Assembly (NCBI GenBank): GCA_045596385.1 | Contig: JAZOCC010000035.1 | Coordinates: forward strand, 41,235 to 105,234 | Direction: 5' to 3' | Source: SIG307 sp045596385 | GTDB lineage: Bacteria > Bacillota > Clostridia > Lachnospirales > Lachnospiraceae | Length of the DNA stretch: 64,000 bases | Shown here: positions 34,697 through 41,222 of the stretch, in pieces | How positions within the stretch are numbered: position 1 is the stretch's first letter | Layout of the letters: each line of letters begins with the position of its first letter | Position numbers and translations under genes: made by a program | The notes under the pieces: model-generated | Database searches by the model: none | What the model was told of the DNA's origin: nothing | Seen by the model: only the letters and a program-made list of their open reading frames with translations

Positions 34697-34749
34697 CTCT
34701 AATTCATTAGAGCATCTTTAATCTAACACATTAGAGTAACTTATGTCAA
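34697..34749 (-). promoter_or_regulatory. Promoter and double operator of the second BlaI-type gene
   Basis: TTGACA (34749-34744) with a weak -10 TTAGAT (34726-34721) 17 bases on. Two dyads, CTCTAAT-TC-ATTAGAG (34697-34712) and TCTAA-CACA-TTAGA (34722-34735), are centred 24 bases apart; one covers the -10 box. The layout repeats that at 399-449 but with a different sequence. Confidence 0.7.
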
Positions 34750-34786
34750 GTACTTTCACGAGCAAAATACACAATAATATAAAAAA

Positions 34787-34818
34787 AGACGGAGTTACAT
34801 AACTGCTGTACTCCGTCT
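34787..34818 (-). terminator. Terminator of the flavin reductase-rubredoxin gene
   Basis: AGACGGAGT / ACTCCGTCT stem followed on the minus strand by seven T residues. Confidence 0.85.
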
Positions 34819-34847
34819 GATGGATATTATTATAGCTGTCGAAACTA

Positions 34848-35525
34848 TTATATCTGCTCAAAATCTGCCGCTCCATGCTTACAAATCGGGCAAATATAAT
34901 CCTCCGGTAAAAACTCTCCCTCATAAACATAACCGCAAATTTTGCAAACGTAGGAATTGGTTTTTGCTTCGGTTCCTTCCGTGCCTGCCCCTTTAGTGTC
35001 GTCTGCATTTGTTTTTTCAACTCCGCTCTTCTTCGCCACCGGCTTGTACGGCTGTTTTACGTACTTCTGATAAAAATCATAGGTCACCGGTGTCTGGGTG
35101 CTTACAATATCCGCATCCGTCACCTCTACCAAAAACATGGTATGGGTATCCAGTGCAAAACTCTCGCTCACCGTTCCGCAGAAATATGCGCTGCTGTTGC
35201 GGTTCAGGCGGTAGCATCCGTTGGCACAGCGAGTCACATCTTCAAAGTCTTCAAATTTATCTACCTTTTTGCCGCTCTGATAACCGAAATGGCTATACAC
35301 GGAAAACGGAGTCTTCTCCGTCAGCACAGAAACCGTCAATTTTCCGGTATTCTTTATCATATCATGGGTTAAATTCTGATTGCTGACGCTGACAAGCAAC
35401 CGAATCGGATTCTGAGTCACCTGCATTACCGTATTTACGATACAGGCATTGTCCTTTCCATTCTCATTTGCCGCCACCAGATACAATCCGTAACCGATTT
35501 GAAATAACGCATTTTGATTCATCAT
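34848..35525 (-). CDS. Flavin reductase-rubredoxin fusion (high-molecular-weight rubredoxin, Hrb-like)
   Basis: 225 residues. The N-terminal part (about 5-155) is a flavin-reductase-like FMN-binding domain; a Lys/Thr/Gly linker (about 160-190) leads to a rubredoxin domain with the iron ligands Cys194, Cys197, Cys212 and Cys215 (CKICG, CPICK). In Moorella a protein of this architecture passes electrons from NADH to the flavodiiron protein FprA for oxygen and NO detoxification. No fprA gene is in the window. The gene is flanked by its own terminator; AGAGG precedes the tandem ATG start. Confidence 0.85.
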   Translation of the reverse strand: MMNQNALFQIGYGLYLVAANENGKDNACIVNTVMQVTQNPIRLLVSVSNQNLTHDMIKNTGKLTVSVLTEKTPFSVYSHFGYQSGKKVDKFEDFEDVTRCANGCYRLNRNSSAYFCGTVSESFALDTHTMFLVEVTDADIVSTQTPVTYDFYQKYVKQPYKPVAKKSGVEKTNADDTKGAGTEGTEAKTNSYVCKICGYVYEGEFLPEDYICPICKHGAADFEQI

Positions 35526-35609
35526 ATTTATCTACCTCTTTCTTCCTTGTTACTATGTTTCGCTACTAAATAGATTATACTAATATTCTCCAAAATAATC
35601 AAATAAATC

Positions 35610-35638
35610 TTGACACTTTTACAAAAAGGAATTATGCT
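35610..35638 (+). promoter_or_regulatory. Promoter of the UPF0340 gene
   Basis: TTGACA (35610-35615), a 17-base gap and TATGCT (35633-35638) on the plus strand. An inverted repeat GGACAA / TTGTCC (35662-35687) lies in the leader. Confidence 0.65.
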
Positions 35639-35711
35639 TGAAGCGTAAAATAAATCCGATGGGACAAATACTTTCGTTGAATTGTCCTATCCTTTGAAAA
35701 GAGGTATGATT

Positions 35712-36254
35712 ATGTCTGAAATAAAAGAACAATGTATGGCTGCCGCTCGCGAACTTATCGAGGCCGCCGGCTTAAAGAAGGGCCAAATCCTTGTTGTAGG
35801 CTGTTCTACAAGTGAAGTATGCGGTTCCAAAATCGGTACCGATTCCCGCCCGGAAGTTGCTGTGGATATGGTGGAAGGTATCCTGTCCGTATGTACTGAA
35901 AAAGGCATCTACTTAGCCGCCCAGTGCTGTGAGCATCTAAACCGTGCGATTATTGTAGAACGCGATGCGGTACCGTATGCGGAGCCGGTAAACGTAGTTC
36001 CTCAGCCGAAAGCAGGCGGTTCCTTTGCTACCGCTCTTTATGCAAGACTGTCCGATCCGGTCGCTTTAGAAGAAATCAAAGCCGACGCCGGTCTTGACAT
36101 CGGCGGCACCTTAATCGGAATGCACTTAAAGAAGGTGGCTGTTCCGCTCCGTCTCTCCGTAAAGCAAATCGGCGAAGCAAATCTCCTGGCTGCCCGTACC
36201 CGTCCGAAATACATCGGCGGATGCAGAGCTCACTATGATGAAAAGATGAATTAG
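35712..36254 (+). CDS. UPF0340 (YwlG-like, TIGR01440) protein
   Basis: About 180 residues, with the family segments VGCSTSEVCGSKIGT, AAQCCEHLNRA, VPQPKAGGSFA and GGTLIGMHLKKVAVPLR and a C-terminal TRPKYIGGCRAHY. The family is widely conserved in Firmicutes but has no established function. The ATG at 35712 lies seven bases after AAGAGG; a closer upstream ATG is too near the site. It is one of only two protein genes on the plus strand and has its own promoter and terminator. Confidence 0.88.
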   Translation: MSEIKEQCMAAARELIEAAGLKKGQILVVGCSTSEVCGSKIGTDSRPEVAVDMVEGILSVCTEKGIYLAAQCCEHLNRAIIVERDAVPYAEPVNVVPQPKAGGSFATALYARLSDPVALEEIKADAGLDIGGTLIGMHLKKVAVPLRLSVKQIGEANLLAARTRPKYIGGCRAHYDEKMN

Positions 36255-36270
36255 TTGTGCAATTAAAATG

Positions 36271-36306
36271 AGAACCCGTCTTGGTATCACACCGTAGACG
36301 GGTTCT
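36271..36306. terminator. Terminator shared by the UPF0340 gene and the PHP pseudogene
   Basis: Perfect 11-base arms AGAACCCGTCT / AGACGGGTTCT; T-rich sequence follows on the plus strand (TTTCTGTT) and, more weakly, on the minus strand (CATTTT). Confidence 0.75.
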
Positions 36307-36311
36307 TTCTG

Positions 36312-37130
36312 TTAATCGTATCTTTTTATCTTAACAAATCTCGGTTCTCGGTCATGAAAAACTGTAATCTCCTCAAATCCTGCTTCTGCAATGATGTTAA
36401 CAGCCTCTTTAATATACGCCCCCACATGCTCTGACCTATGCGCATCGGAACCGATGGTAATCATCCGGCCGCCTAATTCCCGATAACGTCGAATAATACT
36501 CGAATGCGGTAACACATGACCTCCTCTGTCGATTCCGGAAGTATTTACTTCAATCCCTTTTCCTCTCTTTATAATTTCGCTTAATATCTTATCGAACAAT
36601 TCCGGAAACATCTCATACGAGAAGGCATTATCCTCATAATGAAGGCCCTTTGCAATATATCCGATATGACCGACACAATCATAGTACTCTGTAAGTCTGT
36701 CATCTGTTACAGATTCATACACTGTTTCCAGATATCTTTGATATGCCGTAATCTTGTCTTGGCCTCTCTTTGATTCCGGCACCCCGCAATCCATTCCGTC
36801 AACACAATGGGTACTCAGTAAGACATAGTCAAAGCGTTGTTCTTTCAAAACCTTGGCTGTTTATTTTGCGGTCTCCGGTATGTAACCTGCTTCGATTCCT
36901 TTTCCTATGTTGATTTCCGGATACTTTTCACGCAACCCGGAAATAGTCACATCCATTCCATCAAAATCCGGAACCCTGTCATACATCCTCATATGATGTC
37001 CTAAATCCATATGCTCCGTAAAGCACAAGTCCGTAACTCCCATTGCGAGGGCCGCACAGACAGCTTCCTCCGGGTCCAGCTTGGAATCCGGCGAATAGGA
37101 TGTATGTATATGATAATCAGGTAAAATCAT
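36312..37130 (-). pseudogene. PHP-family histidinol-phosphatase-like gene interrupted by an in-frame TAA
   Basis: Read through, the frame encodes about 271 residues with the PHP-domain metal motifs DYHIHTSYSPDS, FTEHMD, STHCVDGMD, GHIGYIAK, EVNTSGI and GSDAHRSEHVG, typical of HisK/HisJ histidinol phosphatases of histidine synthesis. Codon 90 is TAA (36861-36863). Frame is unchanged on both sides, so this is a nonsense change (one step from CAA, Gln) and not a frameshift. The distal part could only start at a weak TTG without a ribosome binding site and would lack the first metal motifs. The start overlaps the end of the NlpC/P60-like gene. A sequencing error or readthrough remains possible. 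Confidence 0.8.
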
Positions 37131-37746
37131 AGGTTGACCTCCTTTTTCGATAAACCTCATACCCATCCGCAAACAGCTCTTCCACCGCCATCTCCCGAAC
37201 CGAAACCTTACCGGTACTTCTGGTGGAATCTACAATCTTTAAAAACTTTTTTTCGACATCTGTAAATTCAATAAAGAACATCACATGACTACCCACTTTC
37301 GCAAACACATCCCCTTGTCGAATTTCTTCCAGAGAAATCTTATCCGCATAGTTCGGAATATCTCTGGTAGCAATCTTTTTCGGCAAGTTCCAACACCTTG
37401 TCAAAAGTCCCGAGCAGTCTACGCCTACACTGTGCTTGCTTCCCATGCGTGACTTATCCTCCGGGACATTTCCGGCAAGCTTTCCTTCTGCGAGCCCGGC
37501 GTCAAACTCTTCTATGGTAGACGCATTGCCCCATCCGTAGGCAACGCCCTTATTTACTTCTCCTACCTTCCACCAGCCGCAATGAAGCGTTGCGCCCTTC
37601 CATGTTATATCCGGCGTATCCACCGGCACGCCGTCCGGGTCAGGTCCGTGAAGTACGTTCCGGTCTGTGGCTATCCATTCGTGATTGGCATATTGTAAGG
37701 CAGTTTCAATGACCTGTTGTCCCCATGTATTAGATGTATTCTCCAT
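37117..37746 (-). CDS. NlpC/P60-like cysteine peptidase-fold protein
   Basis: 209 residues without a signal peptide. The core shows GVDCSGLLTRCW (putative nucleophile Cys111), IRQGDVFAKVGSHVMFFIEF (putative catalytic His154) and an IVDSTR segment, the order of NlpC/P60 or amidase-like papain-fold enzymes. A 100-residue N-terminal region with Trp/Gly-rich segments precedes it. Targets could be peptidoglycan peptides or a small amide. No export signal means a cytoplasmic or intracellular-substrate role is likely. It is driven by a MerR-type promoter and is followed by the overlapping PHP gene. CGGAGGA precedes the ATG. Confidence 0.75.
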   Translation of the reverse strand: MENTSNTWGQQVIETALQYANHEWIATDRNVLHGPDPDGVPVDTPDITWKGATLHCGWWKVGEVNKGVAYGWGNASTIEEFDAGLAEGKLAGNVPEDKSRMGSKHSVGVDCSGLLTRCWNLPKKIATRDIPNYADKISLEEIRQGDVFAKVGSHVMFFIEFTDVEKKFLKIVDSTRSTGKVSVREMAVEELFADGYEVYRKRRSTYDFT

Positions 37747-37779
37747 GTTTTCCTCCGCGTATATGTTTTATCACTATAT

Positions 37780-37810
37780 ACGATACACCTTACCCCAAGG
37801 GCAAGGTCAA
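37780..37810 (-). promoter_or_regulatory. MerR-type promoter with 19-base spacer and central dyad
   Basis: On the minus strand TTGACC (37810-37805) and TATCGT (37785-37780) are separated by 19 bases. The spacer carries the dyad ACCTTaCCCCAAGGGcAAGGT (37787-37807, plus-strand reading). An over-long spacer containing a dyad is the hallmark of promoters untwisted by MerR-family activators. No merR gene is in the window. Confidence 0.75.
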
Positions 37811-37811
37811 G

Positions 37812-38111
37812 TCAAAAATTATAATAAATACATCCTTTATACTCTTCCGGTGCATCTTCTCTCGGATCAATGAACCCTAAATTCTTTACGAAAACAGAAG
37901 TTTTTTCAGGAAATACCTGCTTATTTAAATAGTCAATAAAATCCCGTTCGGTAAAACAAAGACACCCATCTCGCAGAAACTTTGAAGATTCCGCTCCATT
38001 TACCATCCAGTCACGAAAATCGCCGATATATTTCGGCAAATTCTCTACCACATCATCCGGCACTAAGTACAATCCACATTCGCCATCCGCGCTAAGAATA
38101 ATCTGTTTCAT
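37812..38111 (-). CDS. Small protein of unknown function
   Basis: About 99 residues, soluble, starting MKQIILSADGECGLYLVPD, with a central WMVNG and a TERDFIDYLNKQVFP segment. I do not recognise a family. The ATG overlaps the stop of the NUDIX gene upstream, behind GGGAGG, so it is translationally coupled to it. It ends two bases from the MerR-type promoter. Confidence 0.6.
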   Translation of the reverse strand: MKQIILSADGECGLYLVPDDVVENLPKYIGDFRDWMVNGAESSKFLRDGCLCFTERDFIDYLNKQVFPEKTSVFVKNLGFIDPREDAPEEYKGCIYYNF

Positions 38112-38599
38112 CAAACATCCTCCCTCTCATTGGTCACAATATGCACAATTTCCTTCGGCATCTTCGCCAAATACTCCTTCATAAACGTTGGATACGCCAC
38201 ATGTTGATCCAGCTCGTTTATCGGAATCCAATACATATTCTCCTTGAATCCACCGGTATAGCTGTTACTGTTCAGTTCCTTCGTCCCTCTCGGCTTCATG
38301 AGAAAATAGAACGCCACCTCATGACAGGAAAGACCATCTAAAGAACCGTCCCCGTCAAAGAAATTCTCATGAATGACTGCCAGTCGGTCCACCTCATAGT
38401 GCACGCCGGTTTCCTCGAATACTTCTCTTATCACAGCATCTTCCGCCGTCTCATTCATATGAACTCCGCCACCGATGGAATAATAATAATGATCCCGTTC
38501 ATTCCCGGCAAACAAGACGCAGCCGTCTTCCACAATAATTGCTGCCGCCCGGTACCGAAACCAATTGTTCTCTTTTTCAAATCCACAATCGTACGCCAT
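38111..38599 (-). CDS. NUDIX hydrolase
   Basis: 162 residues with a complete Nudix box: Gly44 and Glu50, then REVFEETGV (58-66). NUDIX enzymes cleave nucleoside diphosphates linked to another moiety; the substrate is not predictable here. It includes an N-terminal RYRAAAIIVEDG strand and a C-terminal LDQHVAYPTFMKEYL helix. Overlaps the small gene at 37812-38111; AGGAG precedes the ATG. Confidence 0.88.
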   Translation of the reverse strand: MAYDCGFEKENNWFRYRAAAIIVEDGCVLFAGNERDHYYYSIGGGVHMNETAEDAVIREVFEETGVHYEVDRLAVIHENFFDGDGSLDGLSCHEVAFYFLMKPRGTKELNSNSYTGGFKENMYWIPINELDQHVAYPTFMKEYLAKMPKEIVHIVTNEREDV

Positions 38600-38608
38600 G
38601 TTGTTCTC

Positions 38609-39307
38609 CTATAATACAAACTCCCGCCTTGTAATAAATCCTGTTTCATCCTTTTCAACATGAATCACAAACGGAAACTTATCGTACTTCACACACATAA
38701 AGAAATCCTCTTTCGGGTAAACTTCCTGTTGCTCTTCGTCAAAGAAATGCTCTCCGCCGTGTTTTTGTAAATCAGCTATACGTTGCTCAAAATCAGGCAA
38801 TTCTACGCCTTCCACCAAACTTTTGATATATTCCGCGCAAAGCTCATCCTCTGCCGCGGGGCGCACACCGGCGTACCCCATACAAACCAAAGAAACCGTA
38901 TCCGGCTGACTTTTCTTTATGTATTCGGCTACTGCCTTAGCATTCACAAGACTTCCGGTAATAATCTCCGAAGCTCCTGTCGCATTTACAATTCCTTGTG
39001 TTCCGGCGCTGGTGGTATGAAGTATAGTCTTTCCCTTTACCTCCTCAGGACGCACTGTAGACGGCGAATTTCCGAAGTCAAAGCCCTCGCACTTTTTCCC
39101 GTGACGTTCTCCGATTAATACGCTGCCCGGCAGTTCTTTGTTTAACACAAACGCATCCTCTACGGATCCGATGGGACGGATTTCTTTCACACCCATGTCA
39201 TATAAATAACACTCCAACGAAAAGGCCCGGAACACGTCAATAATCACCGTCAAACCTTCCGCCTGTTTTGCTCCTTCGATTAAATGTAAAATATTTACCT
39301 TACTCAT
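38609..39307 (-). CDS. ComB-like 2-phosphosulfolactate phosphatase family protein
   Basis: 232 residues with IIDVFRAFSLECYLY, GERHGKKCEGFDFGNSPS and HTTSAGTQG, the conserved pattern of the ComB family, whose archaeal founder removes phosphate from 2-phosphosulfolactate in coenzyme M synthesis. In Firmicutes the substrate is unknown, since coenzyme M is not made. It lies nine bases upstream of the NUDIX gene, suggesting joint nucleotide or phosphate clean-up activity. Confidence 0.78.
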   Translation of the reverse strand: MSKVNILHLIEGAKQAEGLTVIIDVFRAFSLECYLYDMGVKEIRPIGSVEDAFVLNKELPGSVLIGERHGKKCEGFDFGNSPSTVRPEEVKGKTILHTTSAGTQGIVNATGASEIITGSLVNAKAVAEYIKKSQPDTVSLVCMGYAGVRPAAEDELCAEYIKSLVEGVELPDFEQRIADLQKHGGEHFFDEEQQEVYPKEDFFMCVKYDKFPFVIHVEKDETGFITRREFVL

Positions 39308-39334
39308 TCACTGTTCCTCCTATTCCTACTCTTT

Positions 39335-40438
39335 TCATTTTAACGTATCAATAAACTCTTTTATCAGTTGACCGCATTCTACCGGCTTCTGCTCGTAAAT
39401 CATATGGTCTCCGCCCAGACAAATCACCTGACAGTTTCCCATCTTCTCCGCATAAGGATATATCGTTTCCTTTCTGCTATTTTCAAAATTATCGAGAATC
39501 TCTTGCAATTGTTCCTCGTCCTCAAACTCTGTTTGACGTAACGGCAAATCCAAATCGTTTATTTCAATCTGACGGTTAATCCATTTCTGATATTCTTCCA
39601 AATCTTCCTTACTTGAAATTCCCCAACTGGCACAAATATAGAGTTTCGGAACCTCGTTTGTCACAATTCCGCTAAAAGCCTCCTGTGCATTTCTTGCCAA
39701 TAAATTTGCTTCGGAAATCGGTGCAACCGAATCCATCGTCAAGAGGTACAACGCATCACCAAGATACTGCTCTTCCTCGGAATAATTATCCGGATACCGG
39801 TACAAATAATCATGTAACACATATCGGCTCAGTCCCAGCTTTGCAAGAACAGCCAGCATCCGGTCGCCAAAGCTCACCTTCTCTCTTACTTCCTCTTCCT
39901 CAAACGCATTCGCAGAAAGCTGCGATCCATCCACAAAGACAATTGCCTCAATTTCCTCCGGATAATGGCTGACCCAATAATTGGCGTAAGCTCCTCCGAT
40001 GGAATGCGGCATAAGAATGTACGGGCCGCCAATCCCTGCATTCTGTAAGGCCTTTCGGTAATCCTCCACGATATAAGAAAGCGTCATGGCGTAATTCGTG
40101 TCGTCACTGAAACCGTACCCTGCCCGGTCCACAAACACCACCAGGTTCTCCTCCTCAATGCTCGCTGTCATCTGTCTTTCCGCAACCGAAAATTCACCCA
40201 TTCCAAGCCCGGCAAGTCCCACAATGGTATGTGCCCCGTCTTCCTTACCGAATACCGCCACATTTAAGGAATACTCTCCTATAGAGACCGGATTATAGTA
40301 GCCGTGCTCTATTAATAACTCAAGCTCTTGTTTTGACTTGATTTTATGAAAAATAAAGGTTCCGAGAACAAAAAGAACCAATAAAGAAACTAGTACAAAT
40401 AATATGTATAATGCTATTTTCCTGATTCTTTTTGCCAT
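39335..40438 (-). CDS. Membrane-anchored alpha/beta hydrolase
   Basis: 367 residues. An N-terminal membrane anchor (about 10-32) precedes an alpha/beta hydrolase fold with nucleophile elbow PHSIGG, strand-loop VGLAGLGMGE forming the oxyanion region, VFVDRAGYG, VFVDGSQ and a C-terminal GGDHMIYEQKP with the probable catalytic His. Substrate unknown. It is 28 bases upstream of the ComB-like gene. Confidence 0.82.
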   Translation of the reverse strand: MAKRIRKIALYILFVLVSLLVLFVLGTFIFHKIKSKQELELLIEHGYYNPVSIGEYSLNVAVFGKEDGAHTIVGLAGLGMGEFSVAERQMTASIEEENLVVFVDRAGYGFSDDTNYAMTLSYIVEDYRKALQNAGIGGPYILMPHSIGGAYANYWVSHYPEEIEAIVFVDGSQLSANAFEEEEVREKVSFGDRMLAVLAKLGLSRYVLHDYLYRYPDNYSEEEQYLGDALYLLTMDSVAPISEANLLARNAQEAFSGIVTNEVPKLYICASWGISSKEDLEEYQKWINRQIEINDLDLPLRQTEFEDEEQLQEILDNFENSRKETIYPYAEKMGNCQVICLGGDHMIYEQKPVECGQLIKEFIDTLK

Positions 40439-40486
40439 ATACTGCCTCCATATAGTTTCATACTCTTTAACATAACACTCTACTCT

Positions 40487-40837
40487 TTACTCAAAAAACT
40501 TCCCCTGATAAAAGTTCTCATTCTCCAACTTCTTCGCTGTAATCCGAAACAATACACACCCGTCCGGACACATGACAACTTTACTGTATTCGCTGTCTCC
40601 GCCGATATTAGCAAGACTTCCTCCGCTTCTGACCGCCTCCATAATCGGAAACAAGAGTGTCATTGTTTTTGAGCAAATACCATACCCCTGCGCGTTCACC
40701 GGACAACCGTAGGTACAAGTATACTTATCTCCGATTTGCTCGCCGTTTCGGCAAAAACGCTCTGTTTCAGCATTGTCTTTATTAAAGCCGATAACTTCAA
40801 TTTCCCATTCATATTCTTCATCGTACCATTTCTTCAT
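40487..40837 (-). CDS. TIGR04076-like small protein
   Basis: About 116 residues with several conserved-looking Cys: GDKYTCTYGCPVNAQGYGIC and KVVMCPDGCVLFRI. The pattern with GD.Y/F, CP and a late CPDG segment resembles the TIGR04076 family of unknown function. The second ATG is chosen since it lies nine bases after GGAG; the first is only three. It is transcribed away from the antisense RNA promoter. Cys content hints at metal or cluster binding. Confidence 0.65.
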   Translation of the reverse strand: MKKWYDEEYEWEIEVIGFNKDNAETERFCRNGEQIGDKYTCTYGCPVNAQGYGICSKTMTLLFPIMEAVRSGGSLANIGGDSEYSKVVMCPDGCVLFRITAKKLENENFYQGKFFE

Positions 40838-40881
40838 AAGCATTTTCTCCTTTGCATTTTGAGAATTATTATAAAAAAGTA

Positions 40882-40911
40882 TTTACAATCTTTATTTCAT
40901 TGTGCTATACT
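40882..40911 (+). promoter_or_regulatory. Promoter of the antisense RNA
   Basis: TTTACA (40882-40887), an 18-base gap and TATACT (40906-40911) preceded by TGC (extended -10) on the plus strand. Confidence 0.75.
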
Positions 40912-40917
40912 ATTATT

Positions 40918-41013
40918 AGAAAGAGCAACCGCCACCAAGGTGGTTAGCCTCTCAAATGGTTTGCAAAATGCCTACCTTCGACCGCTAAGTACAAAGGTAG
41001 GCATTTTTATTTT
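40918..41013 (+). ncRNA. Antisense RNA (antitoxin) convergent with the holin-like toxin mRNA
   Basis: A strong plus-strand promoter is followed by about 95 bases without a reading frame and a strong terminator: perfect 13-base arms AAATGCCTACCTT / AAGGTAGGCATTT (40966-41006), then TTTATTTT. The 3-prime end overlaps the last bases of the toxin reading frame, and the whole RNA is complementary to the 3-prime part of the toxin transcript, as in TxpA/RatA and BsrG/SR4. A segment with CCACC and AGCCTCTC could also pair with the toxin Shine-Dalgarno region. The RNA is inferred, not observed. Confidence 0.7.
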
Positions 41014-41105
41014 CGCTTGTTCTTCCTATCTATGTAGGCAAGCAGTGAAATGAGTAACGTTCCAAACAACAACATCAAAGATATTGCTTCGTATATCGTC
41101 ATCAT
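41007..41105 (-). CDS. Putative holin-like type I toxin (32 residues)
   Basis: The frame encodes 32 residues: a short polar start MMTIYEAISL, one hydrophobic helix (about 8-24, LMLLFGTLLISLLAY) and a basic tail IDRKNKRK. This matches the putative holin-like toxin family (PF16935 type; TVYEA start, one helix, Lys/Arg/Asn tail). Such toxins insert in the membrane and depolarise it or hinder envelope synthesis. GGGAGG lies eight bases before the ATG. The gene has its own promoter with a LexA-like box, an occluding leader and an antisense RNA at its 3-prime end. It is too short for standard gene calling. Family call is confident; toxicity is inferred. Confidence 0.85.
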   Translation of the reverse strand: MMTIYEAISLMLLFGTLLISLLAYIDRKNKRK

Positions 41106-41113
41106 CCACACCA

Positions 41114-41146
41114 CCTCCCTTCTGTAAAACGCTTGCAGCCGGGAGG
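41114..41146 (-). promoter_or_regulatory. Shine-Dalgarno-sequestering stem in the toxin leader
   Basis: CCTCCC (41146-41141, minus) is perfectly complementary to the Shine-Dalgarno GGGAGG (41119-41114) with a 21-base loop. Such stems keep type I toxin mRNAs poorly translated. Confidence 0.6.
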
Positions 41147-41177
41147 CTACCACCCTGTACACGATTGCTCTATAATT

Positions 41178-41206
41178 ATTATATCACATTTCGAACAAAT
41201 GTTCAA
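41178..41206 (-). promoter_or_regulatory. Toxin promoter with overlapping LexA-like box
   Basis: On the minus strand TTGAAC (41206-41201), 17 bases and TATAAT (41183-41178) with TGA before it. The sequence CGAACAAATGTTCA (41192-41205) matches the Gram-positive LexA consensus CGAACRNRYGTTYC at all but the last position and covers the -35 box and the upstream half of the spacer. Confidence 0.75.
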
Positions 41207-41222
41207 GTACATTTTCAGTTTT

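Noticed and set aside
34662..34697. GTG-started longer form of the repressor
   Set aside because: It would run through the operator, and the ATG at 34661 has a proper Shine-Dalgarno sequence.
36312..36848. Separate gene starting at TTG for the distal PHP half
   Set aside because: No ribosome binding site, weak start, same frame as the upstream half, and missing first metal-binding motifs.
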